Below are positions 6,967-14,080 of a stretch of 14,080 nucleotides of DNA, piece after piece. How positions within the stretch are numbered: position 1 is the first letter of the stretch; every line of letters begins with the position of its first letter. The DNA comes from Lentimicrobiaceae bacterium (GTDB taxonomy: Bacteria; Bacteroidota; Bacteroidia; Bacteroidales; JAGONC01). The notes beneath the pieces are model-generated. The model searched no databases. It worked only from the letters and a program-made list of their open reading frames with translations, and was not told the origin of the DNA. The DNA is taken from positions 1 to 14,080 of the forward strand of contig JAUXII010000003.1 in the NCBI GenBank assembly GCA_030621075.1. Direction: 5' to 3'. The position numbers and the translations under genes were made by a program.

Positions 6967-8289
6967 TTATTTATTAAACAGTTTAATGATATCATTCCCA
7001 TTGGCAAAAATAAGCAATGCAAACAAGAGGATCATTCCAACTATTTGTGCATATTCCAGAAACTTATCACTGGGTTTTTTTCGTGTAATGATCTCATAAA
7101 AGAGAAACATAACATGTCCGCCATCCAGGGCCGGTATCGGAAGTACATTCAAAATAGCCAGCATAATGGATAAAAAAGCTGTCAACCCCCAGAATGATTG
7201 CCAGTGCCACTCTGCCGGAAAAATATTACCAATCGTAATGAATCCGCCAACAGATTCATACGCTTTTTCTTGTGAAAATAATAATTTTAGAGATTTCAGG
7301 TAATTTCCAACACTAAGGTATGCTTTTCGGGCTCCCGCCGGCAAGGAAGTAATCAGGTTATACTCTTTTTTGTAAAACTCAAAATAGGTATTCAACTTTT
7401 TGGGGTAAATTCCGATTAAGCCCGACTCCGGAATATTTACAACCATTTGATTGGTATCGGTGTTTCGAACAATATGTAAAACAATCTCCTCATTCTTGTA
7501 ATTCTGAATTTCGTCTCTAAATTCTCTGAAAAAAGGGAGCTCTTTGTCGTTAATCCCTATGATCCTGTCGCCTATCTCAAGGCCTGCTTGTTTGCCTGCT
7601 GACTCTTTTGTAAAATCACCGACTTCAAAAGGAATTCTGGGCCAGATAATTGGTTCTTTCTGTTTAATAAGTACACTAATAAAGCTTTCAGGAATATTAA
7701 CATCTATAACCTTACCTTCGCGAATAACCTGAATAGTTCTGGCCTGTTCAAGCACAATATATGGTGTGATCTTCAAAAAATCATGCACTTCATGATTGTC
7801 AACGGATAGTATTTTATCGCCATTCATTAAGCCCATCTCCCGGGCAGGCGATTCGCAAAAAATGCCATATTTATTAGCTTCCCCCGTTGGCAGGTATTCT
7901 TCTCCCCAGGTCATCAACATAACAATATAAATCATTACTGCAAGGAGTACATTAACTGTAACACCTCCAAGCATGATGATCAATCTTTGCCACGCCGGTT
8001 TAGACCGGAACTCCCATGGTTGAGGGGCTTTCTTTAATTGTTCTTTATCCATCGACTCGTCAATCATCCCGGATATCTTCACATAACCTCCCAGCGGCAA
8101 CCATCCCAATCCATATTCTGTTTCTCTATGCTTATATTTAAAAATTGAGAACCAGGGATTAAAAAAAAGATAGAACTTCTCAACCCGCACTTTAAAGATC
8201 CTGGCAGCAATAAAATGCCCAAACTCATGAAAAATAACAAGTATCGATAAACTCAATAAAAGCTGTACTATTTTTACCAAAATCTCCAT
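6967..8289 (-). CDS. rseP: RIP metalloprotease RseP (site-2 protease)
   Basis: A 440-residue intramembrane zinc protease. The zinc motif HEFGH is at residues 21-25 in the first transmembrane helix, and the second active-site motif NVLPIPALDGGH is at 381-392 with Asp389 as third ligand. Between them lie a membrane-reentrant region (LPLGGYVKISG, 64-74), a helix at about 103-126, and two PDZ-like domains (about 138-200 and 218-286, the second with AGLEIGDRIIGIND). A last helix spans about 412-430. RseP-type proteases cut membrane-bound anti-sigma factors or clear signal peptide remnants after a first cut; the substrate here is unknown. The gene lies 52 bases after dxr, a pairing common in bacteria. 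All catalytic residues are present and the length is normal. Confidence 0.94.
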   Translation of the reverse strand: MEILVKIVQLLLSLSILVIFHEFGHFIAARIFKVRVEKFYLFFNPWFSIFKYKHRETEYGLGWLPLGGYVKISGMIDESMDKEQLKKAPQPWEFRSKPAWQRLIIMLGGVTVNVLLAVMIYIVMLMTWGEEYLPTGEANKYGIFCESPAREMGLMNGDKILSVDNHEVHDFLKITPYIVLEQARTIQVIREGKVIDVNIPESFISVLIKQKEPIIWPRIPFEVGDFTKESAGKQAGLEIGDRIIGINDKELPFFREFRDEIQNYKNEEIVLHIVRNTDTNQMVVNIPESGLIGIYPKKLNTYFEFYKKEYNLITSLPAGARKAYLSVGNYLKSLKLLFSQEKAYESVGGFITIGNIFPAEWHWQSFWGLTAFLSIMLAILNVLPIPALDGGHVMFLFYEIITRKKPSDKFLEYAQIVGMILLFALLIFANGNDIIKLFNK

Positions 8290-8341
8290 TTTCTGTTTTT
8301 CTCAAATATTAATATTAATGCCCTTATAAGAGCAGCTGAAA

Positions 8342-9502
8342 TTATTTCTTTAAAAGGTTGACGGCTCTTTCCCTGGTTAAAAAATCAGTCTTAAAAAGAT
8401 CATCCAACCCTGGTTTTGATATAAACGGTATCGTCTGCATGCAATCCAAAATGATATCAGGCATATCAAAAAAACCAATCCTGTTTTCCAAAAAAGCATC
8501 GACTACAACCTCATTGGCAGCATTTAAAATACAAGGTATATTCCCCCCTTTTTTAAGCGCATCAAACGCCAATGCAAGATTACGAAATTTTTTTAACTCC
8601 GGTTTTTCAAAAGTTAATGCCGGGAAGTTTGCAAACTGAAAACGAGGATAATCAGATTTTATTCTAAAAGGAAAAGAAAAAGCATACTGAATTGGCAATT
8701 TCATATCCGGCATACCCATTTGGGCTTTCATCGACCCGTCTTCAAACTGAACAATGGAATGGATTATCGACTGAGGGTGTGTAATAACCTTAATTTGTTC
8801 CGGATCAAGGTCAAACAACCATTTTGCCTCAATAACCTCCAATCCTTTATTCATCAGCGTAGCTGAATCAATTGTAATTTTTTTTCCCATTTCCCAGGTG
8901 GGATGAGCCAATGCCTCTTTGGGGGTAACTCTCTTTAGCTGGTTAACATCCCAGCCCCTAAATGGCCCACCCGAGGCCGTAAGATATATCTTTTCAATGG
9001 GATTCCAGGCCTCGCCTACCAGGCACTGAAAAATAGCTGAATGTTCTGAGTCGACCGGCAAAATATCCACCCCATTGATTTTTGCCTTTTCCATAACTAT
9101 CTCTCCAGCAACAACAAGTGCCTCTTTGTTTGCAAGAGCAATTTGTTTCCCGCACTCTATTGCCTTCAAGGTTGGTTTTAAGCCGGCAAAACCAACAATA
9201 GCAATAAGCACTAAATCAATGCTATCCATCTCCAACACCTGAAGAATAGATTCATCGCCGGCAAATACTTTTATATCAAGCCGGTCAAGTGCATTTCGAA
9301 CCTTTTCGTAAAACCTGGCATCTGCAATAACAACAGCATTGGGCTTAAACTCTACTGCTTGTTCAATAAGAAGTTTATAATTCGACTGAGCAGTAATACA
9401 TTCGATCAAAAAATCAGTGCTATGCTTTCTTACAACATCTAATGCCTGGCGTCCAATTGAGCCCGTTGAGCCTAATATGGCTATCTTTTTTCTTATTATC
9501 AT
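8342..9502 (-). CDS. dxr: 1-deoxy-D-xylulose 5-phosphate reductoisomerase
   Basis: Dxr converts 1-deoxy-D-xylulose 5-phosphate to 2-C-methyl-D-erythritol 4-phosphate with NADPH, the committed step of the MEP isoprenoid pathway, in the cytoplasm. From the ATG at 9502 the protein has 386 residues, normal for the family. The NADPH-binding loop ILGSTGSIGRQ is at residues 9-19 and ALANKEALV at 122-130. The metal site is PVDSEHSA (149-156; Asp151, Glu153) with Glu222 and Glu225 in KGLEVIEA. The substrate loop HPTWEMGKKITIDSAT spans 200-215. The frame stays open upstream to 9553, but that would add 17 residues lying inside the M23 gene; starting at 9502 places Met-Ile-Ile-Arg-Lys-Lys directly before the first beta strand, two bases after the M23 stop. 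It is probably cotranscribed with M23 and rseP. Confidence 0.95.
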   Translation of the reverse strand: MIIRKKIAILGSTGSIGRQALDVVRKHSTDFLIECITAQSNYKLLIEQAVEFKPNAVVIADARFYEKVRNALDRLDIKVFAGDESILQVLEMDSIDLVLIAIVGFAGLKPTLKAIECGKQIALANKEALVVAGEIVMEKAKINGVDILPVDSEHSAIFQCLVGEAWNPIEKIYLTASGGPFRGWDVNQLKRVTPKEALAHPTWEMGKKITIDSATLMNKGLEVIEAKWLFDLDPEQIKVITHPQSIIHSIVQFEDGSMKAQMGMPDMKLPIQYAFSFPFRIKSDYPRFQFANFPALTFEKPELKKFRNLALAFDALKKGGNIPCILNAANEVVVDAFLENRIGFFDMPDIILDCMQTIPFISKPGLDDLFKTDFLTRERAVNLLKK

Positions 9503-9504
9503 TA

Positions 9505-10389
9505 TTAAAAAATAATATAATCCCTGGGGTTGACAGGATTTCCATTGTTCCACAATTCAAAATGAAGATGGGGCCCGGTCGACAGTTCCCCTGATTCACC
9601 AATGATAGAAATTGGTTCGCCGGCTCTGACAAAGTTTCCTGTTTTTTTCAACAAGACAGCATTATGCTTATAAATAGAAATAATATCGTCCCGGTGCTGT
9701 AAAACAATAACATAGCCTGTTTCCAATGTCCATCCTGTTAAAACCACTATTCCATCAAGGGTAGCCTTAATGGCTTCATTCCGGTCAGAAACAATATCTA
9801 CTCCGTAATGGTTGATGCCCGGGTTAAATTCATTGGTAATGATCCCGGTTAAAGGGGAGAAAAATAATAAATTGGCACCTAAGGTTTCATTTGTGAGGTA
9901 AATATTACTCTCATAAAATTTCAGGTCATATTGATCCATGCTTTCCATTTCAGCCCGAAGCAAAGAATCCTCTTTCGACCTAATGAGCCTTATAGTATCA
10001 TAATTAAATGATGGATCGGGGTATTGCTCTGTTTTATCAACGATTTCCTTCCCGCTAATGATATTTTTAAAATTTTGAATATATAGGTCTTTTCTGATAA
10101 ACTCTCTTTCAATAGAGTCAGCTTTCAACCGAAGTTCATATACTTTTCGGGGCAGGTCTACATCCATATACCCCGGAATAAATTCGCGCAATGATGTAAA
10201 TGCGATGAGGTATGTTGTTAAGATAATAAGTATAATGGCAGTTGTAGCCATAACAATAAACACATTGAGCCTGGTGATTTTGAATGAGATCCTTTTTTCA
10301 TAAGTCTCTTCATTCATGATAATCAACCGGTACTTACTCCTTAATTTAAAAAACCATTTTTTATTTTTTTTCTTACCTTCAACAGCCAT
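9505..10389 (-). CDS. Membrane-anchored M23 family metallopeptidase
   Basis: A 294-residue predicted peptidoglycan endopeptidase. Residues 1-42 are a basic cytoplasmic tail (MAVEGKKKNKKWFFKLRSKY), about 44-64 a transmembrane helix, about 80-160 a polar helical linker, and about 175-290 a LytM/M23 domain. The zinc and catalytic residues are complete: His194 and Asp198 in NHYGVD, His242 in YKHN, and His274/His276 in GPHLHFELW. The enzyme should act in the periplasm, cutting peptide cross-links. The frame stays open to a TTG at 10410, but this TTG lies in the -7-like box, and the ATG at 10389 gives the usual MA-KKK-type N-terminus, so I chose it. The stop is two bases from the dxr start. It is divergent from the SprE/PorW gene and near a bactofilin; bactofilins elsewhere work with M23 enzymes. 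Confidence 0.88.
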   Translation of the reverse strand: MAVEGKKKNKKWFFKLRSKYRLIIMNEETYEKRISFKITRLNVFIVMATTAIILIILTTYLIAFTSLREFIPGYMDVDLPRKVYELRLKADSIEREFIRKDLYIQNFKNIISGKEIVDKTEQYPDPSFNYDTIRLIRSKEDSLLRAEMESMDQYDLKFYESNIYLTNETLGANLLFFSPLTGIITNEFNPGINHYGVDIVSDRNEAIKATLDGIVVLTGWTLETGYVIVLQHRDDIISIYKHNAVLLKKTGNFVRAGEPISIIGESGELSTGPHLHFELWNNGNPVNPRDYIIF

Positions 10390-10407
10390 CGGGAAATAAT
10401 TTTTTTG

Positions 10408-10415
10408 CAAATATC
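10408..10415 (-). promoter_or_regulatory. Candidate -7 box for the M23-dxr-rseP operon
   Basis: The minus strand reads GATATTTG, one mismatch to TAnnTTTG, followed by CA. The M23 ATG is about 19 bases downstream. I see no TTTG at the -33 distance, so this is weak. Confidence 0.33.
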
Positions 10416-10500
10416 GTAAAAAGTGTCATGATAAGGCTATATTATCCGGTCAATTACCCAATACTTTAGATATTATTATACTGCATTAAGAAAAATAAAA

Positions 10501-10508
10501 TATTTTTG
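10501..10508 (+). promoter_or_regulatory. -7 box upstream of the SprE/PorW gene
   Basis: TATTTTTG is an exact match to TAnnTTTG and is followed by CA, as is typical. It would give a leader of roughly 75 bases before the TTG start at 10592. No clear TTTG occurs at -33; TACTTTAG about 40 bases upstream could be a second box. Confidence 0.5.
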
Positions 10509-10591
10509 CATTTTAAGAGTTATAGGGTTAGCATTGTATACCTCATTTTTTTTAACTGAAATACGATCAATTACGTTATTTTACACAGCAT

Positions 10592-13258
10592 TTGAGTTTT
10601 AATAAATCATATTCATCTATTCTGTTAACAATAATCGTTTTATTGTTAACCTTTTTCTGGTCGTGTTCAACCAAAAAGAATACATTTTCCCGGAGGGTGT
10701 ATCACAACCTGACTGCTCATTATAATGCTTACTGGAATGGGAAAGAAAGCCTAAAAGAAGGTGAACTGGAGTTGTTAACCCTTGCTCAGGAAAATTACAC
10801 GTTTGTGCTGCCGGTGTTCAATTATGGAACCAAAGAGAATAGCATGTCTCTTAATCCATATATGGACAGAGCCATTGAGAAAGCCACCCTGGTCATCCAG
10901 CGTCACTCAATGTATTTTAATGATAAAGAATACGTGAGATGGATCGACGATAGTTATTTACTTATCGGTACGGCCTATTTTTATAAGCATGAATACAATA
11001 TGGCCAAACGAACGTTTGATTATATGATCAAACGATTCCAGGATGATCCCATTAAATATGATGCTATGATATGGCTGGCCGACACGTATATTCAACTGGA
11101 AGAGTGGGATAAAGCACAATCATTGTTAGACCTGGTTCAAAGCAAAATCCTGAAAGAGCCTGTTTCGAGAAATGCAGAAGCCAGGTTATCAGCTGTTTAT
11201 GCAGACTTTTATATCAAACAGAATTTATACAATCAGGCAATTATACCGCTCGAAAATGCATTGAGCGATAATCAGAATAAGCTTCTCCTAACCAGAATGG
11301 AATTTATCCTCGGACAGATATATCAGTTAAACAAAGATTATGAAGCTGCTACTGAATATTATACGAAGGTAATAAAACATAATCCTCCTTATGAGATGTC
11401 ATTCAATGCCAAAATAAACCTGGCGCAATCGTATGATGTTTCAACGGGTAACAGTAAACTTGTGATCAAGAAACTGGAGAAGATGCTTAAAGATGAAAAA
11501 AACATAGAATACCAGGACCAGATTTATTATGCATTGGCTGAAATAGCCATTCGAGAGGGTAACGACACACTGGCTATTCATTATTACAAAATCTCGGTGA
11601 GTACCAGTCTTACGAACAACTACCAAAAAGCCATTTCTGCACTAAAACTTGCCGATTTATATTATTCATACCCCGATTATATCTTTGCACAGGTATATTA
11701 TGATAGTTCAATGATGTTTCTCCCCAGCGACTTCCCTGATTACGAAGCCATTGCAAGCAAAACCGAAACACTGACTGATCTGGTAACAAATATTCTTATC
11801 ATTCATGAGCAGGACAGTTTGCAAGACCTTGCCAGGATGTCAGAAAAAGAGAGAAACGCAATCATCCAGGAATTTATAGCAGCCTATAAAGAGGAAGAAA
11901 AAAAGAAAAAACAAGAAGAGATATTACGCCAGCAAAATCTGGCCATGACATCACAAAGCTTCCAGACAAAACAAAATGTCCAACGCCTTTCCGGCGGAAA
12001 ATGGTATTTCTATAACCCATCAACGCTTAGTTATGGGTATACCGAATTTATTAAAAAATGGGGAAACAGGAAGCTTGAAGATTTGTGGAGAATAAAGAAC
12101 AAACAAATGATATCGTATGGTTATGAGGATGAAATTGTAGAAGTTGACACTATGAAATCAGACAGCACAAAAAGTTTTATTTCCGACCCGATGAAACCTG
12201 AATATTATCTCCAAAATCTGCCGATGACACCTGAACTGATGGAGGCTTCCGACGCCATGCTCGCAGAAGCATTATATAAAACAGGCTATATCTATAAAGA
12301 AGGAATTTATGATTATCCAAACGCGGTTAAAACATTTGATGAATTTATTGATCGTTTCCCGGATAATGAATATGTGCTGGAATCATATTATCACCTGTAT
12401 AAAATATATCAACAGCAAAACAATGAGGAACAGCTTGAATATATCAAAAACCTCATGGTGAGGGAATATCCGGATAGTGATTATGCCAAAATTATTATCG
12501 ATCCCGATTATAATCTTGTATTGCTGGCACAAAAAAATAAGGCTGCCTCACTTTATGAAGAAACATACCAGGCCTATATGAATGAGCAATATTTAATGGT
12601 TAAAATATATACAGATGAAGCTATTTCCAGCTATGCTGAAGATAAAAATCTGATTCCGAAATTTGAATACCTGAGGACGTTGGCTAAGGGGAAAACCGAT
12701 GGAACTGATTCACTGGTCTTTGGGTTACAGGACATTATTACCCGGTACCCTTCTCATGAGGTAACCCCATTAGCTCAAAACATCTTAACCCACTTATATG
12801 GATCTCCTGATATACCTGAACAAATATTAGAAGACGGGACTATTGTAACTTCCGGGGAGGAGCAAATTGAAGAGACCTCACCTTATATTTACGAGCCGGA
12901 TATTATTCATTTTTATATTTTGATCGTAAATGCATTGCAAGTAAATGTAAATGCAACCAAGGTTAAGATCTCTGACTACCACATGAAATACCATAAACTT
13001 GATAACCTGACAATAAGTAGTGTTCTCCTGGATAATAGCCGTCAGATGATAACAGTGAGCAGCTTCAAAAATAAGGAGAATGCCCTGGCTTATTATTCGG
13101 GAATAAAAAACAGCGACTACGTTTTTTCAAACATACACCCACTCGATTATCAGCATTTTGTGTTGTCGGGCGATAATTACAAAACCTTTTACCAGAATAA
13201 AGATGCGGATCAATACCAGAGGTTTTTTACAAAAAATTATCTTTCCGGCACTGAATAA
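10592..13258 (+). CDS. sprE: T9SS-associated TPR lipoprotein SprE/PorW
   Basis: An 888-residue lipoprotein. Residues 1-24 form a type II signal peptide (one Lys, a hydrophobic stretch, then FWSC with Cys25). It continues STKKNTFSRRVYHNLTAHYN and an AYWNGKES segment, the very conserved SprE/PorW start. TPR-like helical repeats fill about 110-400 (for example SYLLIGTAYFYKHEYNMAKR). A charged Lys/Glu stretch (about 430-450) precedes the signature GGKWYFYNPSTLSYGYTEF and WGNRKLEDLWR (about 466-498). More TPR units lie at about 560-640 (YPNAVKTFDEFIDRFPDNEY), and a C-terminal alpha/beta domain at about 770-880. SprE/PorW is needed for type IX secretion and is reported to link the GldK/GldN ring with the Sov translocon. 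The only start that keeps the signal peptide is TTG: no in-frame ATG lies between the upstream stop (10553) and Cys25. Confidence 0.9.
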   Translation: MSFNKSYSSILLTIIVLLLTFFWSCSTKKNTFSRRVYHNLTAHYNAYWNGKESLKEGELELLTLAQENYTFVLPVFNYGTKENSMSLNPYMDRAIEKATLVIQRHSMYFNDKEYVRWIDDSYLLIGTAYFYKHEYNMAKRTFDYMIKRFQDDPIKYDAMIWLADTYIQLEEWDKAQSLLDLVQSKILKEPVSRNAEARLSAVYADFYIKQNLYNQAIIPLENALSDNQNKLLLTRMEFILGQIYQLNKDYEAATEYYTKVIKHNPPYEMSFNAKINLAQSYDVSTGNSKLVIKKLEKMLKDEKNIEYQDQIYYALAEIAIREGNDTLAIHYYKISVSTSLTNNYQKAISALKLADLYYSYPDYIFAQVYYDSSMMFLPSDFPDYEAIASKTETLTDLVTNILIIHEQDSLQDLARMSEKERNAIIQEFIAAYKEEEKKKKQEEILRQQNLAMTSQSFQTKQNVQRLSGGKWYFYNPSTLSYGYTEFIKKWGNRKLEDLWRIKNKQMISYGYEDEIVEVDTMKSDSTKSFISDPMKPEYYLQNLPMTPELMEASDAMLAEALYKTGYIYKEGIYDYPNAVKTFDEFIDRFPDNEYVLESYYHLYKIYQQQNNEEQLEYIKNLMVREYPDSDYAKIIIDPDYNLVLLAQKNKAASLYEETYQAYMNEQYLMVKIYTDEAISSYAEDKNLIPKFEYLRTLAKGKTDGTDSLVFGLQDIITRYPSHEVTPLAQNILTHLYGSPDIPEQILEDGTIVTSGEEQIEETSPYIYEPDIIHFYILIVNALQVNVNATKVKISDYHMKYHKLDNLTISSVLLDNSRQMITVSSFKNKENALAYYSGIKNSDYVFSNIHPLDYQHFVLSGDNYKTFYQNKDADQYQRFFTKNYLSGTE

Positions 13259-13275
13259 TCCTTTGTGTTTTTTAT

Positions 13276-13283
13276 TACCTTTG
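13276..13283 (+). promoter_or_regulatory. -7 box for the bactofilin-atpZ transcript
   Basis: TACCTTTG is an exact match to TAnnTTTG, followed by CA. The bactofilin ATG is 48 bases downstream. The nearest upstream TTTG (13262-13265) is too close to act as the -33 element. Placement after the SprE/PorW stop suggests an independent promoter. Confidence 0.5.
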
Positions 13284-13309
13284 CAGATTAACATAATCTG
13301 ATCAGCGCT
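13284..13309. repeat. Three overlapping dyad symmetries in the bactofilin leader
   Basis: CAGATTA-ACA-TAATCTG (13284-13300) is a perfect 7-bp inverted repeat with a 3-base centre. It overlaps CTGATCAG (13298-13305), which overlaps AGCGCT (13304-13309). The group lies exactly at the expected transcription start after the -7 box. It could be an operator, a leader hairpin, or chance; it lacks a U-tract, so it is not a standard terminator for sprE. Confidence 0.5.
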
Positions 13310-13330
13310 CATCCTAATACAATTTTAATT

Positions 13331-13738
13331 ATGGCAAAAAATAATATACCCGATGCCCCATCCATTAATCTGTTGGGTGCCGGCACTACCATCAAAGGTG
13401 ACATTAAATCGAATGGTGACATCCGCATCGATGGGTCGTTGGTTGGATCCATCCATTCAAAAGGCAAAATTATTGTTGGAGAAACAGGCCGTGTTGAAGG
13501 AGAGATTATTTGCAAAAATGCTGAAATATCAGGAGAGGCCAAAGCACAGATTACAATCTCTGAGTTGCTTACTCTTAAAGCTTCAGCAAAAATTCATGGA
13601 GATATTACTACCAATAAACTAGCGATTGAACCAGGTGCCAAATTTACAGGTACATGTAATATGGATAATACCGGATACAAAACCGAAAAGATCCAAACTG
13701 AGTATGACGGACCAAAACTCAAGGAAAAAATCGCTTAA
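13331..13738 (+). CDS. Bactofilin (polymer-forming cytoskeletal protein)
   Basis: A 135-residue bactofilin. A short polar N-terminal tail (about 1-13) leads into the right-handed beta-helix core (about 14-117), with its usual pattern of Gly and small hydrophobic residues: NLLGAGTTIKGDIKSNGDIR, IDGSLVGSIHSKGKIIVGE, GRVEGEIICKNAEISGEA and a matching run to about 115. The C-terminal tail is polar and charged. Bactofilins polymerise without nucleotides into filaments that scaffold cell-wall enzymes and shape. Here the gene lies after SprE/PorW and two genes from an M23 peptidase on the other strand, a common partner class, so a role in positioning envelope enzymes is inferred. Its 3' end overlaps the atpZ-like gene by 35 bases. 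Start ATG at 13331 gives a normal N-terminus; an own -7 box lies upstream. Confidence 0.93.
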   Translation: MAKNNIPDAPSINLLGAGTTIKGDIKSNGDIRIDGSLVGSIHSKGKIIVGETGRVEGEIICKNAEISGEAKAQITISELLTLKASAKIHGDITTNKLAIEPGAKFTGTCNMDNTGYKTEKIQTEYDGPKLKEKIA

Positions 13739-13925
13739 TAGTTATGCAAAGTACTCAAGCATTGCCTTCCAGATGCTTCTCATTATCCTTGCCGGAGTAT
13801 ATGCAGGCATTAAGCTGGACGCCTGGCTGAAGATTAAATTTCCAATCTTCACCCTCATCCTCTCTTTAGGGGCAGTCGCCCTTTCTATTTATTATGTAAT
13901 CAAAGACTTTCTCAAAAATAAATAA
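13704..13925 (+). CDS. atpZ: AtpZ/AtpI-family membrane protein
   Basis: A 73-residue protein, MTDQNSRKKSLNSYAKYSSI and onward, with two transmembrane helices (about 19-35, FQMLLIILAGVYAGIKL, and about 47-66, FTLILSLGAVALSIYYVIKD). The Y(A/S)(K/R)YS..AFQM...I..G...G..LD pattern before and in helix 1 and the ending YYVIKDFL are typical of AtpZ/AtpI-like proteins encoded ahead of F1Fo ATP synthase genes; these are thought to help c-ring assembly or ion supply. The frame is open back to 13626, but the earlier codons lie inside the bactofilin gene and do not look like the family; ATG 13704 gives the usual length. This still overlaps the bactofilin end by 35 bases in another frame, suggesting translational coupling. 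Seven bases separate it from the next gene. Confidence 0.83.
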   Translation: MTDQNSRKKSLNSYAKYSSIAFQMLLIILAGVYAGIKLDAWLKIKFPIFTLILSLGAVALSIYYVIKDFLKNK

Positions 13926-13932
13926 CTGTCAA

Positions 13933-14080
13933 ATGAAATCTGCTTATCTTAATTTCTTATCCCGCTTATTTGCCTTTTCTCTGATCTTTGGAATTATTGC
14001 TCTATCCATTTCTTACTTTTTACCAAAAAACCTGTTAACTCCAACATTACCCTATCTTTTTCCATTTTTTTTTGCAGTAA
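13933..14080 (+). CDS. Small membrane protein at ATP synthase operon start, 5' part only
   Basis: A plus-strand frame starts MKSAYLNFLSRLFAFSLIFG and is still open at the right edge (49 codons seen). It has a hydrophobic helix at about residues 12-30 (ending SISYFLP) and a second one starting near 36 (YLFPFFFAV). It begins 7 bases after the atpZ stop, so it is probably in the same transcript. In Bacteroidota a poorly conserved two- to four-helix membrane protein of subunit-I/AtpI type often sits between atpZ and atpB; that position is my only ground for a link to ATP synthase. I do not recognise the sequence itself. Confidence 0.7.
   Translation, partial: MKSAYLNFLSRLFAFSLIFGIIALSISYFLPKNLLTPTLPYLFPFFFAV

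Noticed and set aside
9503..9553. Longer dxr start adding 17 residues
   Set aside because: The extra residues lie inside the end of the M23 gene, do not resemble the Dxr N-terminus, and the ATG at 9502 gives the normal family start and length.
10390..10410. TTG start for the M23 peptidase seven codons upstream
   Set aside because: The TTG falls in the -7-like box, and the ATG at 10389 gives the usual lysine-rich N-terminus.
13626..13703. 26 extra codons ahead of the atpZ-like protein
   Set aside because: They overlap the bactofilin coding region and give a sequence unlike any AtpZ N-terminus.

Overview
The window comes from an AT-rich member of the Bacteroidota, most likely Bacteroidales/Marinilabiliales-like, although the order is inferred only from gene content. 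Three things point there: a type IX secretion system (T9SS) operon, a phylum-specific gene string (SprE/PorW, bactofilin, AtpZ), and several matches to the Bacteroidota promoter -7 box (TAnnTTTG) with no clear Shine-Dalgarno sites.

Left part (1-6546, all minus strand). After the 5' end of recG, cut by the window edge, comes the T9SS core operon. Read in its own direction it is porP/sprF, gldK/porK, gldL/porL, gldM/porM, gldN/porN. GldL and GldM form the inner-membrane proton-driven motor. The lipoprotein GldK and periplasmic GldN form the ring under the outer membrane. The PorP/SprF-type protein is an outer-membrane barrel. A strong intrinsic terminator follows gldN, and a recG promoter appears to start inside its U-tract.

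Middle (6547-6966). This is an AT-rich, gene-poor gap. It ends in a 33-codon plus-strand fragment that looks like the C-terminal tip of a YitT/DUF2179 membrane protein, probably a remnant of a deleted gene.

Right-middle (6967-10389, minus strand). A compact operon reads M23 peptidase, dxr (isoprenoid synthesis), rseP-like site-2 protease.

Right (10592-14080, plus strand). Divergent from the M23 gene is an 888-residue TPR lipoprotein of the SprE/PorW family, a further T9SS component, which appears to use a TTG start. It is followed by a bactofilin, an overlapping atpZ-like gene, and the start of a small membrane-protein gene at the position where the F1Fo ATP synthase operon (atpB and following) usually begins.

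Taken together, the window is largely envelope biology: secretion motor, outer-membrane ring, a linker lipoprotein, a peptidoglycan hydrolase and a bactofilin scaffold. I see no mobile element, CRISPR array, tRNA or rRNA. I found no convincingly new multi-gene system. The more unusual points are the repeat-extended GldL, the catalytically dead FGE fold of GldK, the bactofilin/M23/PorW neighbourhood, and the YitT remnant.
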